64,000 bases of DNA from Solimonas sp. K1W22B-7. Lineage in GTDB: Bacteria > Pseudomonadota > Gammaproteobacteria > Nevskiales > Nevskiaceae. Shown here one piece after another: positions 44,351 to 53,611 of this stretch. The DNA lies in contig NZ_CP031704.1 in NCBI RefSeq assembly GCF_003428335.1, forward strand, positions 3,100,001 to 3,164,000, written 5' to 3'. The position numbers and the translations under genes are program-made. The notes below the pieces were generated by a model that was not told where the DNA came from, made no database searches, and saw nothing but the letters and a program-made list of their open reading frames with translations. Each line of letters opens with the position of its first letter. The stretch's first letter is position 1.

Positions 44351-44635
44351 CTACTTGAACGGATATACGGGGCAGACCTTCTCGCTCGCCGCCGGCACGC
44401 TGCCTTCATGCAGCATGGACTCCTTGTTTTCCTGGGCCAGTTGCAGAGCCATGGCGACGATGCGCAGTAGGTTGGCGACGGCCTCTGGGCGCCTTTCCGT
44501 CTCAACCCGCCCGAAGCCGGCGTCGACCAACCCAACCAGCTGTTCCGGTGAATGCGGGCTGACCTCAAGACCAGCCAGGGACGCAGCCAGCAGATAAATG
44601 GATTTCACCGCAGAACGCGCTTCTACTTGCTCCAT
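44351..44635 (-). CDS. Small soluble protein of unknown function
   Basis: A 94-residue, mostly helical protein that I do not recognise (MEQVEARSAVKSIYLLAASL at the start, SEKVCPVYPFK at the end). A GGAGG ribosome-binding site lies 7 bases before the ATG at 44635. No signal peptide. It is the first gene of the pair with the three-helix membrane protein. The 207 bases upstream to the next gene show nothing clear. Confidence 0.6.
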   Translation of the reverse strand: MEQVEARSAVKSIYLLAASLAGLEVSPHSPEQLVGLVDAGFGRVETERRPEAVANLLRIVAMALQLAQENKESMLHEGSVPAASEKVCPVYPFK

Positions 44636-44842
44636 GATCAGGCCTCCTCGTACGTGGAAACGAACCGCGGTCGCCAACAGGCAGAATCAATGCGCAAAGG
44701 ATGCTGCCCCCATCGCGCACACCGCACAACCTGAATGGACCATCAGGTCCGCAACCCGCCGTGTGGCCCGTACTCCACAGGCTGACGCGCCGCGAAGGGG
44801 CACGTAACATGGCGAGCCCATTTCACATTTGCACGGACGCCC

Positions 44843-45613
44843 ATGAGCCCCACCCCTGCCGCCCTGCCCCCCGCCCTGGCCTACCGCTGGCGCCATGGCG
44901 CCCTGCAGCCGCTGGAGTTCGTGCAGCAGCTGCCGCCGGACCAGCTGCTGGCGGTGGACCGCCAGAAGCTGGCGCTGATGCGCAATACCGAGCGCTTCGT
45001 GCGCGGCCTGCCGGCCAACCATGCGCTGCTGACCGGCGCCCGCGGCACCGGCAAGTCCTCGATGGTCAAGGCCATGCTGGCGGCTTACGCCGCCGAGGGG
45101 CTGCGCCTGGTGGAAGTGCCGCCGCATGACCTGATCGACCTGCCCGAGATCGTGGCGCCGCTGCGCGGGCACCCGGAGCGCTTCGTGCTGTACGTGGACG
45201 ACTTCTCGGTGGCGGCCAGCGACCCGGCCCTGACGGCGCTCAAGACCGCGCTGGACGGCGGTGTCGAGGAGCCGGCCGAGAACGTGCTGATCTACGCCAC
45301 CAGCAACCGCCGCCACCTGATGCCGGAACTGCGCAGCGACAACGCGGAGTACCACTGGGTGAACGACGAACTGCACCCTGGCGAATCCACCGAGGAGAAG
45401 ATCGCCCTGTCCGAACGCTTCGGACTGTGGCTGTCGTTCCAGCCCTTCAACCAGGACCAGTACCTGGACCTGGTGCGCCTGCACCTGCGCCAGTTGGGAC
45501 ACGAGGCCTGGGACGAGGAAACCGAGAAACTGGCGCTGCGCTGGGCACTGAACCGCGCCTCGCGTTCGGGCCGCGTGGCCCGGCAATTCGCAAGGGACTG
45601 GGCCGGCACGTAG
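44843..45613 (+). CDS. DUF815-family AAA ATPase
   Basis: A 256-residue ATPase of the DUF815 family. Walker A is LLTGARGTGKSSMVKAM near residue 66, Walker B FVLYVDDFSVA near 115, and sensor region LIYATSNRRHLMPE near 150. The C-terminal helices SRSGRVARQFARDW are typical. The family is conserved in proteobacteria, with no assigned function. It is a single gene; its TAG stop is followed by GGGCCTGGGCCCTGACAGG, similar to part of the palindrome at 34403. Confidence 0.85.
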   Translation: MSPTPAALPPALAYRWRHGALQPLEFVQQLPPDQLLAVDRQKLALMRNTERFVRGLPANHALLTGARGTGKSSMVKAMLAAYAAEGLRLVEVPPHDLIDLPEIVAPLRGHPERFVLYVDDFSVAASDPALTALKTALDGGVEEPAENVLIYATSNRRHLMPELRSDNAEYHWVNDELHPGESTEEKIALSERFGLWLSFQPFNQDQYLDLVRLHLRQLGHEAWDEETEKLALRWALNRASRSGRVARQFARDWAGT

Positions 45614-45770
45614 GGCCTGGGCCCTGACAGGCGGCGACAAACTGAAAAACATCTGTTAGCAGCCTGAAAACTGGCTAGAATCCGCGCATCAGGGGCCAGC
45701 GTCGCCGCAACTTATAAGCGGCTGTTCATCAATCAGGCCCCGCGTGGTTCTTTTTGATGAGGAGATTCGA

Positions 45771-48404
45771 ATGGCGTCAGCCCCCCTGCGGCGTGCGGCA
45801 TTGCCCGCCCTTGCCTTTGCCGGCCTGCTGGCCGTCACCCCCGCCTCGGCGCTGAACATCAGCCTGTTCGATGGCCAGGTCGAGGGTGTGCTCAACACCG
45901 CGATCACCTACGGCGCCGCCTGGCGCATGGAGGACCGCAATCCGGACCTGATCGGCAAGTCCAACATCAACCCGGATCTCTGCACGGGGCAGTACCAGTC
46001 CTGCCAGGCGCTGTTCAAGGACCAGATCTACCCGTCGCAGCGGCTGAGCAATGCGCCCGGCGCATTCAGCATGCGCAACGACGACGGCGACATCAACTAC
46101 GACAAGCACGACGTGATACAGCAGGTCGGAAAGATCACCCAGGACATCAACCTGACCTGGGGCGAGTACGGCTTCTTCGCGCGCTGGCTGGCGTTCTATG
46201 ACTTCACCAACAATGATTTCACGGAGCAGCATCCGAACCGCATCACCCGGGAAAACGTCGGCCAGGTCGGCATCGCCGGCGACGACCAGGTCTCCAACCG
46301 CTACTTCGCCAACAGCCGCGTCTACGGCCCCGGCGGCCGCGTCCGCAACCAGCGCAACGACGGCGAGGTCCTGCGCCAGGTCGGCACCGACCTGCAGTGG
46401 CTGGACGCCAACTTCTACGGCCGCCTGCCGCTCTGGGGCGAAAAGGAACTGAGCTTCAAGATCGGCCGCCAGACCGTGAACTGGGGCGAATCCACGCTGA
46501 TGGTGATCAACTCGGTCAACCAGGCCCAGCCGGTCAACGCCAACAACCTCTACCGCGTCGGCTTCCAGGTGGAAGAGGTCTTCACGCCGATCGCGTCGAT
46601 CTTCGGCAGCATGGAGCTGTTCGAGAACGCCACGGTCGAGGCCTACTACCAGCTGGAATGGCAGCCGGTCGAAGCGCCCGCACCGGGCAGCTTCTTCGGC
46701 TTCGTCGATCTCGGCACCAACAACGCCGGCGACAACCCCAACCTCAGCTTCGGCGGCTCGGCCGAAGATCCCTACCGCGCCTACCGCGGTGACAGCGCCG
46801 CCACGCAGACCGGCTACCTCGACAACCCGCTGACCCTGGTCACGCCGACCTCGGCCACGATCTTCCGCGACAAGGACAAGGAAGCGCGCGACAGCGGCCA
46901 GTACGGACTGGCGTTCAAGTACTACGCCGAGAACTTCAACAGCGGTACGGAGTTCGGCTTCTACTTCATGAACTACCACTCGAAGCTGCCCTACGTCAGC
47001 TTCATGTCCACCGACGCGTCCTGCGCGCGCCGCGAGGGCAACCCGGACGGCATCGACGTGCACAACACGCTGGAGTACATCAACGCCTGCCGCGACAACC
47101 CGGTCTTCACCAACGGCCTGAGCATCGACCCGGACTCGCCCAGCGCGCAACTGCTGGCCGACGCCCTGCCGCTGATCCTGTCCAATCCCATCGGCATCGG
47201 CGGCGACGTCGGCGTCACCGGCCAGAGCCCGGTGGCGGTGCTGGCACAGCTGCTGGCCGGCGCACCGGTGCTGCTCACCGGCGGCAACCCCAACGCCACC
47301 GGCACCACCCGCTCCGCGGTGGCGCTGGATACGGCCCGCATCTTCTTCGAGTACCCCGAAGACCTGAAGATGTTCGGCGCCAGCTTCAACACCACGGTCG
47401 GCGACTTCTCGATCCAGGGTGAGGTGGCCTACCGCCCGGATGCGCCGCTGCAGGTGGCGGTCGCCGACCTGTCGCTGGCGGCCGCCGGCCCCACGCTGAC
47501 GCGTTGCCATGACCCGAACCTGAACTGCGCCGGCTCCACCGGCGGCGGCTCCGGCTTCGACGAGAACGGCAACCGCATCATCTACGGCTCCAGCGACTTC
47601 ATCGACGAGACCGGCACCAACCCCTACCAGGACACGGTCAACATCCTGCTGGGTCACGGCCCGGGCTCGGCGCGCGCCTTCCCGAACTTCGTCATCCCCT
47701 ACCGCGGCGGCGTGGTCGGCGAGAACCCGCCGAACAGCTACATCCGCGGCTACGAGGAGTTCGACACCTTCCAGTTCAACTTCGGCTTCACCCAGGTGCT
47801 GGGCGCCACCGACAATCCCTTCGGCGCGGACCAGATCCAGCTGGTGGGCGAATTCGGCGCGGTCTGGATCCCGGACCTGCCGGGACTGGACGAACTGCAG
47901 ATCGAGGCGCCCGGCATCTACACCAGTGCCACGGCGGGCGCCGATGGTTCGGGCTTCAAGCTGAAGGACCCGGCCCTGCCCTACAACCCGACGACCAACC
48001 CCTACCTGCCCGTGGGCGGCCGCGCCCAGGCCTGCTCGACCAACCCGACCTGCAACTACGGTCCGGACGGCCTGCGCTTCAACCCCCATCAGGCCGACCT
48101 CGGCGACTTCGTCGACAAGCTCTCCTGGGGCTACAAGATCATCACGATCGTGAAGTACGAGAGCGTCGCTCCCGGCATCAGCCTGCAGCCCTTCATCATC
48201 TGGAGCCACGACGTCAACGGCACCGGCCCGGGCCCGGCGGAGAACTTCGTCCAGGGCCGCAAGCAGGTGCTGGCCAACCTCGAAACCCGCTACAAGGAAG
48301 CGATCTCCTTCACCGTGGGCTACGGCTGGTTCTTCGGCGGCGGCAACAACAACCTGTACAGCGACCGCGACTTCGCGCAGGCCTTCGTGCGCTACCAGTT
48401 CTGA
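45771..48404 (+). CDS. DUF1302 family outer-membrane protein, copy 1
   Basis: An 877-residue exported protein with a signal peptide ending at PASA-LNISLFDG. It has the DUF1302 hallmarks: GVLNTAITYGAAWRMEDR, WGEKELSFKIGRQTVNWGES and VNANNLYRVGFQVEEVFTPI. It ends in AQAFVRYQF, a terminal Phe as in outer-membrane barrels. DUF1302 genes often accompany DUF1329 genes and are linked to growth on hydrophobic compounds; no DUF1329 gene is visible here. The ATG at 45771 has GAGGAG six bases upstream. A paralogue follows after 293 bases. Confidence 0.85.
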   Translation: MASAPLRRAALPALAFAGLLAVTPASALNISLFDGQVEGVLNTAITYGAAWRMEDRNPDLIGKSNINPDLCTGQYQSCQALFKDQIYPSQRLSNAPGAFSMRNDDGDINYDKHDVIQQVGKITQDINLTWGEYGFFARWLAFYDFTNNDFTEQHPNRITRENVGQVGIAGDDQVSNRYFANSRVYGPGGRVRNQRNDGEVLRQVGTDLQWLDANFYGRLPLWGEKELSFKIGRQTVNWGESTLMVINSVNQAQPVNANNLYRVGFQVEEVFTPIASIFGSMELFENATVEAYYQLEWQPVEAPAPGSFFGFVDLGTNNAGDNPNLSFGGSAEDPYRAYRGDSAATQTGYLDNPLTLVTPTSATIFRDKDKEARDSGQYGLAFKYYAENFNSGTEFGFYFMNYHSKLPYVSFMSTDASCARREGNPDGIDVHNTLEYINACRDNPVFTNGLSIDPDSPSAQLLADALPLILSNPIGIGGDVGVTGQSPVAVLAQLLAGAPVLLTGGNPNATGTTRSAVALDTARIFFEYPEDLKMFGASFNTTVGDFSIQGEVAYRPDAPLQVAVADLSLAAAGPTLTRCHDPNLNCAGSTGGGSGFDENGNRIIYGSSDFIDETGTNPYQDTVNILLGHGPGSARAFPNFVIPYRGGVVGENPPNSYIRGYEEFDTFQFNFGFTQVLGATDNPFGADQIQLVGEFGAVWIPDLPGLDELQIEAPGIYTSATAGADGSGFKLKDPALPYNPTTNPYLPVGGRAQACSTNPTCNYGPDGLRFNPHQADLGDFVDKLSWGYKIITIVKYESVAPGISLQPFIIWSHDVNGTGPGPAENFVQGRKQVLANLETRYKEAISFTVGYGWFFGGGNNNLYSDRDFAQAFVRYQF

Positions 48405-48421
48405 GAAGCAACTTTTGTAGC

Positions 48422-48447
48422 AAAAAGCCCGCTACGGCGGGCTTTTT
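48422..48447 (+). terminator. Rho-independent terminator after DUF1302 copy 1
   Basis: A perfect hairpin AAAAAGCCCGC-TACG-GCGGGCTTTTT lies 17 bases after the stop. Confidence 0.92.
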
Positions 48448-48485
48448 GTTTTGCGCGCTATTGAGGCCTTGATGACGCCATCCAT

Positions 48486-48602
48486 GGCGAGACTTCAGCT
48501 CGCCCAGCCAGCCCCTGCCCGGCCATCCATGGCCGGGCGTTCGGCGACGCAGGCGATGCGATTCAACGCATCGCCTGCGTCGCCTCACCCGCCCATGGCG
48601 GG
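48486..48602. repeat. Array of four hairpins between the DUF1302 genes
   Basis: Four successive inverted repeats: GGCGAG/CTCGCC (48486-48504), GCCCGGCCAT/ATGGCCGGGC (48517-48538), an 18-bp perfect arm pair (48543-48560 and 48567-48584) and CCCGCC/GGCGGG (48588-48602). CATCCATGGC recurs near the first two. The array fills most of the 250 bases between the copy-1 terminator and copy-2 start. Confidence 0.8.
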
Positions 48603-48697
48603 CCTTCTGTTTTGTGGCTCTCCGCATCGTTAAGATGACGCCCAACGACGACCGGGTTCCATGAAGGGCCCGGCATTACTCCGACGAGGTACGCCCC

Positions 48698-51250
48698 ATG
48701 AAAAACTGCCACAAGCAGTTCCCCCGCATCGTCCCCGCGCTGCTGGCACTGGCCTGCGCCGCACCGGCACAGGCCATCACCTTCGATTTCGCCGACGGCG
48801 AAATCACCGGCGTGCTCAACACCGCCATCACCGCCGGCAGCGCCTGGCGCATGGAAGACCGCGCCGCCGACCTGGTGGGCAAGTCCAACCTCGATCCGGA
48901 CCTCTGCGGTGGGCGCTACCAGTCCTGTCAGGGCCTGTTCAAGGAACAGATCTACCCGGCGCAGCACCTGGCCGCCGCACCGGGCCAGTTCAGCATGCGC
49001 AACGACGACGGCAACCTGAACTACGACCAGGGCGACATGGTGCAGGGCGTGGCCAAGATCACCCAGGACCTGACGCTGAACTGGCATGGCTTCGGCTTCT
49101 TCGCGCGCTGGCTGGCCTTCCACGACTTCGTCAACAACGATTTCACCGAGACGCACCCCAATCTCATCACGCCGGAGAACGTCGAGCGCGTCGCCACCAC
49201 CGGCAACGCCGAGTCCAACCACTTCTTCACGCGGGTCTACGGCAAGGGCGAGCGCGTGCGCAGCAAGCGCCGCGAAGGCGAAGTGCTGAACCAGGTCGGC
49301 AGCGACCTGCAGTGGCTGGACTTCAACATCTCCGGCCGCCTGCCGCTCTGGGGCGAAAAGGACATGAGCTTCAAGATCGGCCGCCAGACCGTGAACTGGG
49401 GCGAGTCCACGCTGATGGTGATCAACTCGGTCAACCAGGCCCAGCCGGTCAACGCCAACAACCTCTACCGCGTCGGCTTCACGGTGGAGGAAGTGTTCAC
49501 GCCGGTGGGCTCGGTGTTCGCCAGCATGGACCTGTTCGAGAACGCCACCCTCGAAGCCTACTACCAGTTCGAGTGGCAGCCGGTGGAAGCGCCGGCACCG
49601 GGCAGCTACTTCGGCTTCGCCGACATCGGCACCAACAACGCGGTCGACAACCTCAACCTGACCTTCGGCACCTCGCCGGACGATCCTGACCGCGCCTTCG
49701 CCGGTGCCAATGCCCGCGAGCAGCTCGGTTACCTCGACAACCCGCTGACGCTGATCACGCCGACCACCACCACCTTCCAGCGCGGCAAGGACCGCGAGGC
49801 CAGCGACCAGGGCCAGTTCGGCATCGCCTTCAAGTACTACGCGGAGAACCTCGGCAACGGCACCGAGCTCGGCTTCTACTTCATGAACTACCACTCGAAG
49901 CTGCCCTACGTCAGCTTCATGTCGTCCGCGGCCTCCTGCGCGCGCGCCGAAGGCAACGCGCTGGGGATCAACGCCACCAGCACCAGCACGTTCCTGCAGG
50001 CCTGCCCCAACGTGCCGGTGACCACCAATCTCAGCGCCACGCTGCGCCTCACCGGCGACGCCCTGGCCCTGGGCCTGGCCAACCCGGCGATCCTGGCGGA
50101 CCTGGGCCTGGCCAATCTTGCCGGCCTGGGCGAACTGCTCACCGGCCAGCCGGGCCAGCCGCATTCCAACGCCATCGCCCTGGATTCGCCGATACCGTTC
50201 TTCGAGTACCCGGAGAACCTGAAGATGATCGGCTTCAGCTTCAACACCACGCTGGGCGACCTTTCCGTGCAGGGTGAAGTCGCGTATCGCCCCGACCAGC
50301 CGCTGCAGGTCGCGGTGACCGACCTCGCCTTCGCCGCCCTGGGCCCGACGCTGACGCGCTGCCACGACCAGAGCCTGGGCTGCCTCGGCTCGCGCGGCGG
50401 CAATGGCTTCGACGAGAACGGCAACTTCGCGCCGCAGTACGGCAGCAGCGACTTCACCGACGCCAACGGCAACATCGTCTATCGCGACACCGTCAACCTG
50501 CTGGTGGGCCACGTGCCGGGCTCGGCGCGCGCCTTCCCGAACTTCGTCATCCCCTACCGCGGCGGCGTGGTCGGCGAGAATGCGCCGAACAGCTATATCC
50601 GCGGCTACGAGGAATTCGACACCCTGCAGTTCAACCTGGGCTTCACCCAGGTGCTCGGTGCCACCGACAATCCCTTCGGTGCCGACCAGATCCAGGTCGT
50701 GGGCGAGTTCGGCGCCGTCTGGGTCCCCAACCTGCCCTCGCTGGACCAGCTGCAGATCGAGGCTCCCGGCGTGTACACCCACGCCAGCGCCGGCGCCGAC
50801 GGCAGCGGCGCCGACGGCTCGCAGCAGGCCTGCTCCACCAACCCGAGCTGCACGGTCAACTACGACGCCAACGGCGACGGCGACTACGACGACGAAGGCG
50901 ACGTCTTCGGCGACGGCCTGCGCTTCAACCCGCACCAGGCCGATCTCAGCGACTTCGTCGACAAGTTCTCCTGGGGCTACAAGATCATCACGATCGTGAA
51001 GTACGAAAGCGTGGCGCCGGGCATCAGCCTGCAGCCCTTCATCGTCTGGAGCCACGACGTCAACGGCACCGGCCCCGGCCCGGCGGAAAACTTCGTCAAG
51101 GGCCGCAAGCAGGTGCTGGCGAACCTGGAGACGCGCTACAAGGAAGCGATCTCCTTCACCGTGGGCTACGGCTGGTTCTTCGGCGGCGGCAACAACAACC
51201 TGTACCGCGATCGCGACTTTGCGCAGGCGTTCGTGCGGTACCAGTTCTGA
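48698..51250 (+). CDS. DUF1302 family outer-membrane protein, copy 2
   Basis: An 850-residue paralogue of the preceding gene with a signal peptide ending at APAQA-ITFDFADG. The same motifs recur (GVLNTAITAGSAWRMEDR, FKIGRQTVNWGESTLMVINS, AQAFVRYQF). Near residue 720 it has an Asp/Gly-rich loop absent from copy 1, YDANGDGDYDDEGDVFGDG, which resembles a calcium-binding loop of the EF-hand/dockerin type. The middle region (about 420-520) is the most diverged. The pair probably arose by tandem duplication and may serve different hydrophobic substrates. Confidence 0.85.
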   Translation: MKNCHKQFPRIVPALLALACAAPAQAITFDFADGEITGVLNTAITAGSAWRMEDRAADLVGKSNLDPDLCGGRYQSCQGLFKEQIYPAQHLAAAPGQFSMRNDDGNLNYDQGDMVQGVAKITQDLTLNWHGFGFFARWLAFHDFVNNDFTETHPNLITPENVERVATTGNAESNHFFTRVYGKGERVRSKRREGEVLNQVGSDLQWLDFNISGRLPLWGEKDMSFKIGRQTVNWGESTLMVINSVNQAQPVNANNLYRVGFTVEEVFTPVGSVFASMDLFENATLEAYYQFEWQPVEAPAPGSYFGFADIGTNNAVDNLNLTFGTSPDDPDRAFAGANAREQLGYLDNPLTLITPTTTTFQRGKDREASDQGQFGIAFKYYAENLGNGTELGFYFMNYHSKLPYVSFMSSAASCARAEGNALGINATSTSTFLQACPNVPVTTNLSATLRLTGDALALGLANPAILADLGLANLAGLGELLTGQPGQPHSNAIALDSPIPFFEYPENLKMIGFSFNTTLGDLSVQGEVAYRPDQPLQVAVTDLAFAALGPTLTRCHDQSLGCLGSRGGNGFDENGNFAPQYGSSDFTDANGNIVYRDTVNLLVGHVPGSARAFPNFVIPYRGGVVGENAPNSYIRGYEEFDTLQFNLGFTQVLGATDNPFGADQIQVVGEFGAVWVPNLPSLDQLQIEAPGVYTHASAGADGSGADGSQQACSTNPSCTVNYDANGDGDYDDEGDVFGDGLRFNPHQADLSDFVDKFSWGYKIITIVKYESVAPGISLQPFIVWSHDVNGTGPGPAENFVKGRKQVLANLETRYKEAISFTVGYGWFFGGGNNNLYRDRDFAQAFVRYQF

Positions 51251-51306
51251 GGATTGCGGCGAGCTGCGGACGCAGGCTCTCCTTCGACTATTTTATGCCT
51301 GCCTCG

Positions 51307-51334
51307 ACGGAACTCCCAACGGAGTTCCGTTTTT
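51307..51334 (+). terminator. Rho-independent terminator after DUF1302 copy 2
   Basis: ACGGAACTCC-CAAC-GGAGTTCCGT followed by TTTT, 57 bases after the stop. Confidence 0.9.
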
Positions 51335-51379
51335 GTTTGGGGCGGAAAATCTTCGGCTGCGAAGAAATTGCGACAACCT

Positions 51380-51446
51380 GTAGGGTGCGCACCGCGCACC
51401 GTTGATCCTGATGAACCCTGCTCCGCGTGCGCGATGCGCAGCCTAC
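51380..51446. repeat. Dispersed palindromic repeat, copy 2 (GTAGGGTGCGCA type)
   Basis: GTAGGGTGCGCA (51380-51391) and TGCGCAGCCTAC (51435-51446, one mismatch) enclose GCGCACC and CGCGTGCGC as in copy 1 at 6794-6859. It lies in the 319-base gap between convergent genes. Apart from this, a terminator and a hairpin, nothing else is seen in that gap. Confidence 0.75.
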
Positions 51447-51523
51447 AAGTTGAGGAGGCACGGCGCGTCCCTCGATACACCGCTGCGCGGCACTCGGGAT
51501 GAACGGTTCGGTTACTGGAAAAC

Positions 51524-51552
51524 AAGGAAGGCGGCCAATGGCCGGCTTCCTT
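51524..51552 (-). terminator. Hairpin after the ACBP gene
   Basis: AAGGAAG-G-CGGCCA pairs with TGGCCG-G-CTTCCTT with one mismatch. It lies 18 bases past the minus-strand ACBP stop and may end the long minus-strand run. The T-tract is weak. Confidence 0.55.
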
Positions 51553-51569
51553 GGATGCCCTCTTTGCTG

Positions 51570-51836
51570 CTACTTGTGCGTCTTCAGCAGCGAAGCCACC
51601 TTGTCGATGTACTGCTGCTGCGCCTTGTCCGCCGACGTGCCCTTGAGCTTGGCCCAGGCGTCGTACTTGGCGCGGCCGATCATGTCGAGCATGCCGGGGC
51701 GGCTGCCCTTCACGTCGCCGTCGTTGGCCTGCTTGAACAAGGAGTACAGGGCCAGGAAATCGTCGTTGCTGGGACGCTTGGTGATGGTCTTGACGTCGAT
51801 CTGGGCCTGGGCGAAGGCGGCCTTGAGGTCTGCCAT
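51570..51836 (-). CDS. Acyl-CoA-binding protein
   Basis: An 88-residue ACBP, a four-helix cytosolic protein that binds medium- and long-chain acyl-CoA. The conserved pattern is clear: FLALYSLFKQANDGDVKGSRP (Tyr and Lys contacts with CoA) and DMIGRAKYDAWAKLKG. ACBPs are general in eukaryotes and present in a minority of bacteria. It is the last gene of the minus-strand run that starts at gcvT, 45 bases after the barrel-protein gene. Confidence 0.93.
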   Translation of the reverse strand: MADLKAAFAQAQIDVKTITKRPSNDDFLALYSLFKQANDGDVKGSRPGMLDMIGRAKYDAWAKLKGTSADKAQQQYIDKVASLLKTHK

Positions 51837-51881
51837 GTGCTTCTCCTGATAGTTTTGGGTGACGGCGTTTCTTATAGCAGT

Positions 51882-53135
51882 TCAGACCCCGCCGGCAAAG
51901 AACCTCGTCCCGCCGCTGTCGCCGACCGGAATCGCCACTCCCGCCTCGATCTCGACGTTGACGAACCAGCTCAGGCGCAGGCGCAGGCCGGCGCCGACAC
52001 TGGTGTAGATCCGGCTGAGGCTGAAGTCCTGGGGCCGCTCGAAGGCGTTGCCGGCCTCGGCGATCAATACCCAGCGCAGCCAGCGCCAGTGCAGCGGCCG
52101 CGCGAACTCGGCGGAAACCCGGTAGACCGCGTCGCCCTCGACGAACTCCTTGTCGTAGCCGCGCAGCAGGCTGTCGCCACCGAGAAAGTAGGCGTCGTTT
52201 TCCGGCGGCCCGTCGATACGGGCGCCCAGTTCGGCGATCAGGTGCAGGGTCTGGTGATCGGTCGCTCCCACGTGCATGTAGCGCGCGTAGCGACCGTTGT
52301 AGGTGAGGAAGCCGTAGTCCGAGGCCAGGCCGTCGACCGCCCCCTGCAGCGAACTGCGGAAGCTGACGCCCTCTTCGCTGTAGATATGCAGGTGCAGATC
52401 GCGGTAGCTCAGGGTGGCGAAGGGCGCGGTCGCCGAGCCGTAGGCCGGCGGAGCGCCGGGCCCATCGGTTTCCTGGTTGAGCCAGCCCAGGCCGGCGCCG
52501 GCACTCCAGCCCTGGCTGGGCGGGCCGCTGTCGGACAGGCTGCGGGATACGCCCAGGCTCAGGCTCTGCAGGGTCTCCTCGTAGCTGCCGCCACCGGCCA
52601 GGTCGGTCGGCTTCACCACCTCGCTGGCGGACACGCCGACGCTGTAGCGGCTGTCGAACACCTGCGGTGCGCTGTAGCTGAAGGCATGGTTGGTCTGCAG
52701 GCCGACGCCGGCCTCGTTGGTGTCCTCCCGCTCCCAGATCACGCGCAGCGTGTGATCCAGGCCCCAGAGGTTGTTCCATTGCAGCTGGGCGCCGTAGCTG
52801 TACTCGCCGCCAGCCTTGGCGTCGACCCGCGGCGTCGGCAGGATGTACCAGCGCTCGCGGACCTTGAACACCAGGCGCACGCCGCCCTCCACGGGCTCCT
52901 CGCGCACGCTGACAGTCTTGAACAGGCCCAGGTCCTGGATCGCCTGGCGGCTGCGTTCCACCTGCGCAGCGTCGGCCGGGTCGCCGACCGCGATCGGCAG
53001 TTCGCGCAGCAGGGTGCGCGGCTGGGTGGTGTCGTTACCCTCGAAGGCGATCTCGCGCACGGTCTGCGCCGGCGCCTCCTGCGCCTGCACCGTGGTGCAG
53101 GCCAGCAGCAGGAGCAACGCGCCGGCGGCCTTCAC
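51882..53135 (-). CDS. POTRA-domain outer-membrane barrel protein (BamA/TamA superfamily)
   Basis: A 417-residue exported protein. Starting from GTG at 53135 it has a signal peptide MKAAGALLLLLACTTVQA-QEA. One POTRA domain follows (VREIAFEGNDTTQPRTLLRELPI), then a beta barrel with the Omp85-type FLGGDSLLRGYDKEF loop (compare the VRGF motif). With one POTRA it is smaller than BamA or TamA. The GTG overlaps the folA stop (GTGA), which is why this start is preferred over the longer frame to 53216. Function unknown; envelope biogenesis is likely. Confidence 0.82.
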   Translation of the reverse strand: MKAAGALLLLLACTTVQAQEAPAQTVREIAFEGNDTTQPRTLLRELPIAVGDPADAAQVERSRQAIQDLGLFKTVSVREEPVEGGVRLVFKVRERWYILPTPRVDAKAGGEYSYGAQLQWNNLWGLDHTLRVIWEREDTNEAGVGLQTNHAFSYSAPQVFDSRYSVGVSASEVVKPTDLAGGGSYEETLQSLSLGVSRSLSDSGPPSQGWSAGAGLGWLNQETDGPGAPPAYGSATAPFATLSYRDLHLHIYSEEGVSFRSSLQGAVDGLASDYGFLTYNGRYARYMHVGATDHQTLHLIAELGARIDGPPENDAYFLGGDSLLRGYDKEFVEGDAVYRVSAEFARPLHWRWLRWVLIAEAGNAFERPQDFSLSRIYTSVGAGLRLRLSWFVNVEIEAGVAIPVGDSGGTRFFAGGV

Positions 53136-53611
53136 CGTCGCTCGTGGCAGACGAAGCTGTAGGCGCAGGCATGCTGCGCATCGGCCGGGTGATCCTCGCG
53201 GGCGGTCTCGCGCCACCCGGCGGGATCGAACTCCGGGAACCAGGCGTCGCCCTCGAAGCGGCCATGCACCTCGGTGAGGTACATGCGCCGCACCCGCGGC
53301 AGGGCCTGGCGGTACAGCTCGGCACCGCCGATCACGACCAGCTCCTTTCCTGCTGCCGCGGAAAACGCTTGGTCGAGGTCATGGAACACGCGGGCGCCGG
53401 CGGGAGCAAAAGCCGGGTCGCGGGTCAGCACCCAGTTGTCGCGCTGCGGCAGCGGCCGCCCCAGCGAATCCCAGGTCTTGCGGCCCATCAGCACGATCTT
53501 GTCCAGCGTGCTGCGCTTGAAGTACTTCAGGTCGTTGGGCAGGCGCCAGGGCAGCGCGTTGTCGCGGCCGATCAGGCGGTTGTCGTCCATCGCCGCGATC
53601 AGGGAGATCAT
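53132..53611 (-). CDS. folA: Dihydrofolate reductase
   Basis: A 159-residue DHFR that reduces dihydrofolate to tetrahydrofolate with NADPH. It begins [32 protein letters not shown], with the catalytic Asp in LPNDLKYF, VLMGRKTWDSLG and VIGGAELYRQAL. The ATG shares one base with the thyA stop (TGATG). It recycles the dihydrofolate made by ThyA, so the pair is metabolically and translationally coupled. Confidence 0.97.
   Translation of the reverse strand: MISLIAAMDDNRLIGRDNALPWRLPNDLKYFKRSTLDKIVLMGRKTWDSLGRPLPQRDNWVLTRDPAFAPAGARVFHDLDQAFSAAAGKELVVIGGAELYRQALPRVRRMYLTEVHGRFEGDAWFPEFDPAGWRETAREDHPADAQHACAYSFVCHERR

Noticed and set aside
48698-51250. DUF1302 pair considered as autotransporter or porin of a phage or island
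   Set aside because: No mobility genes or tRNA ends nearby, and composition matches the chromosome.
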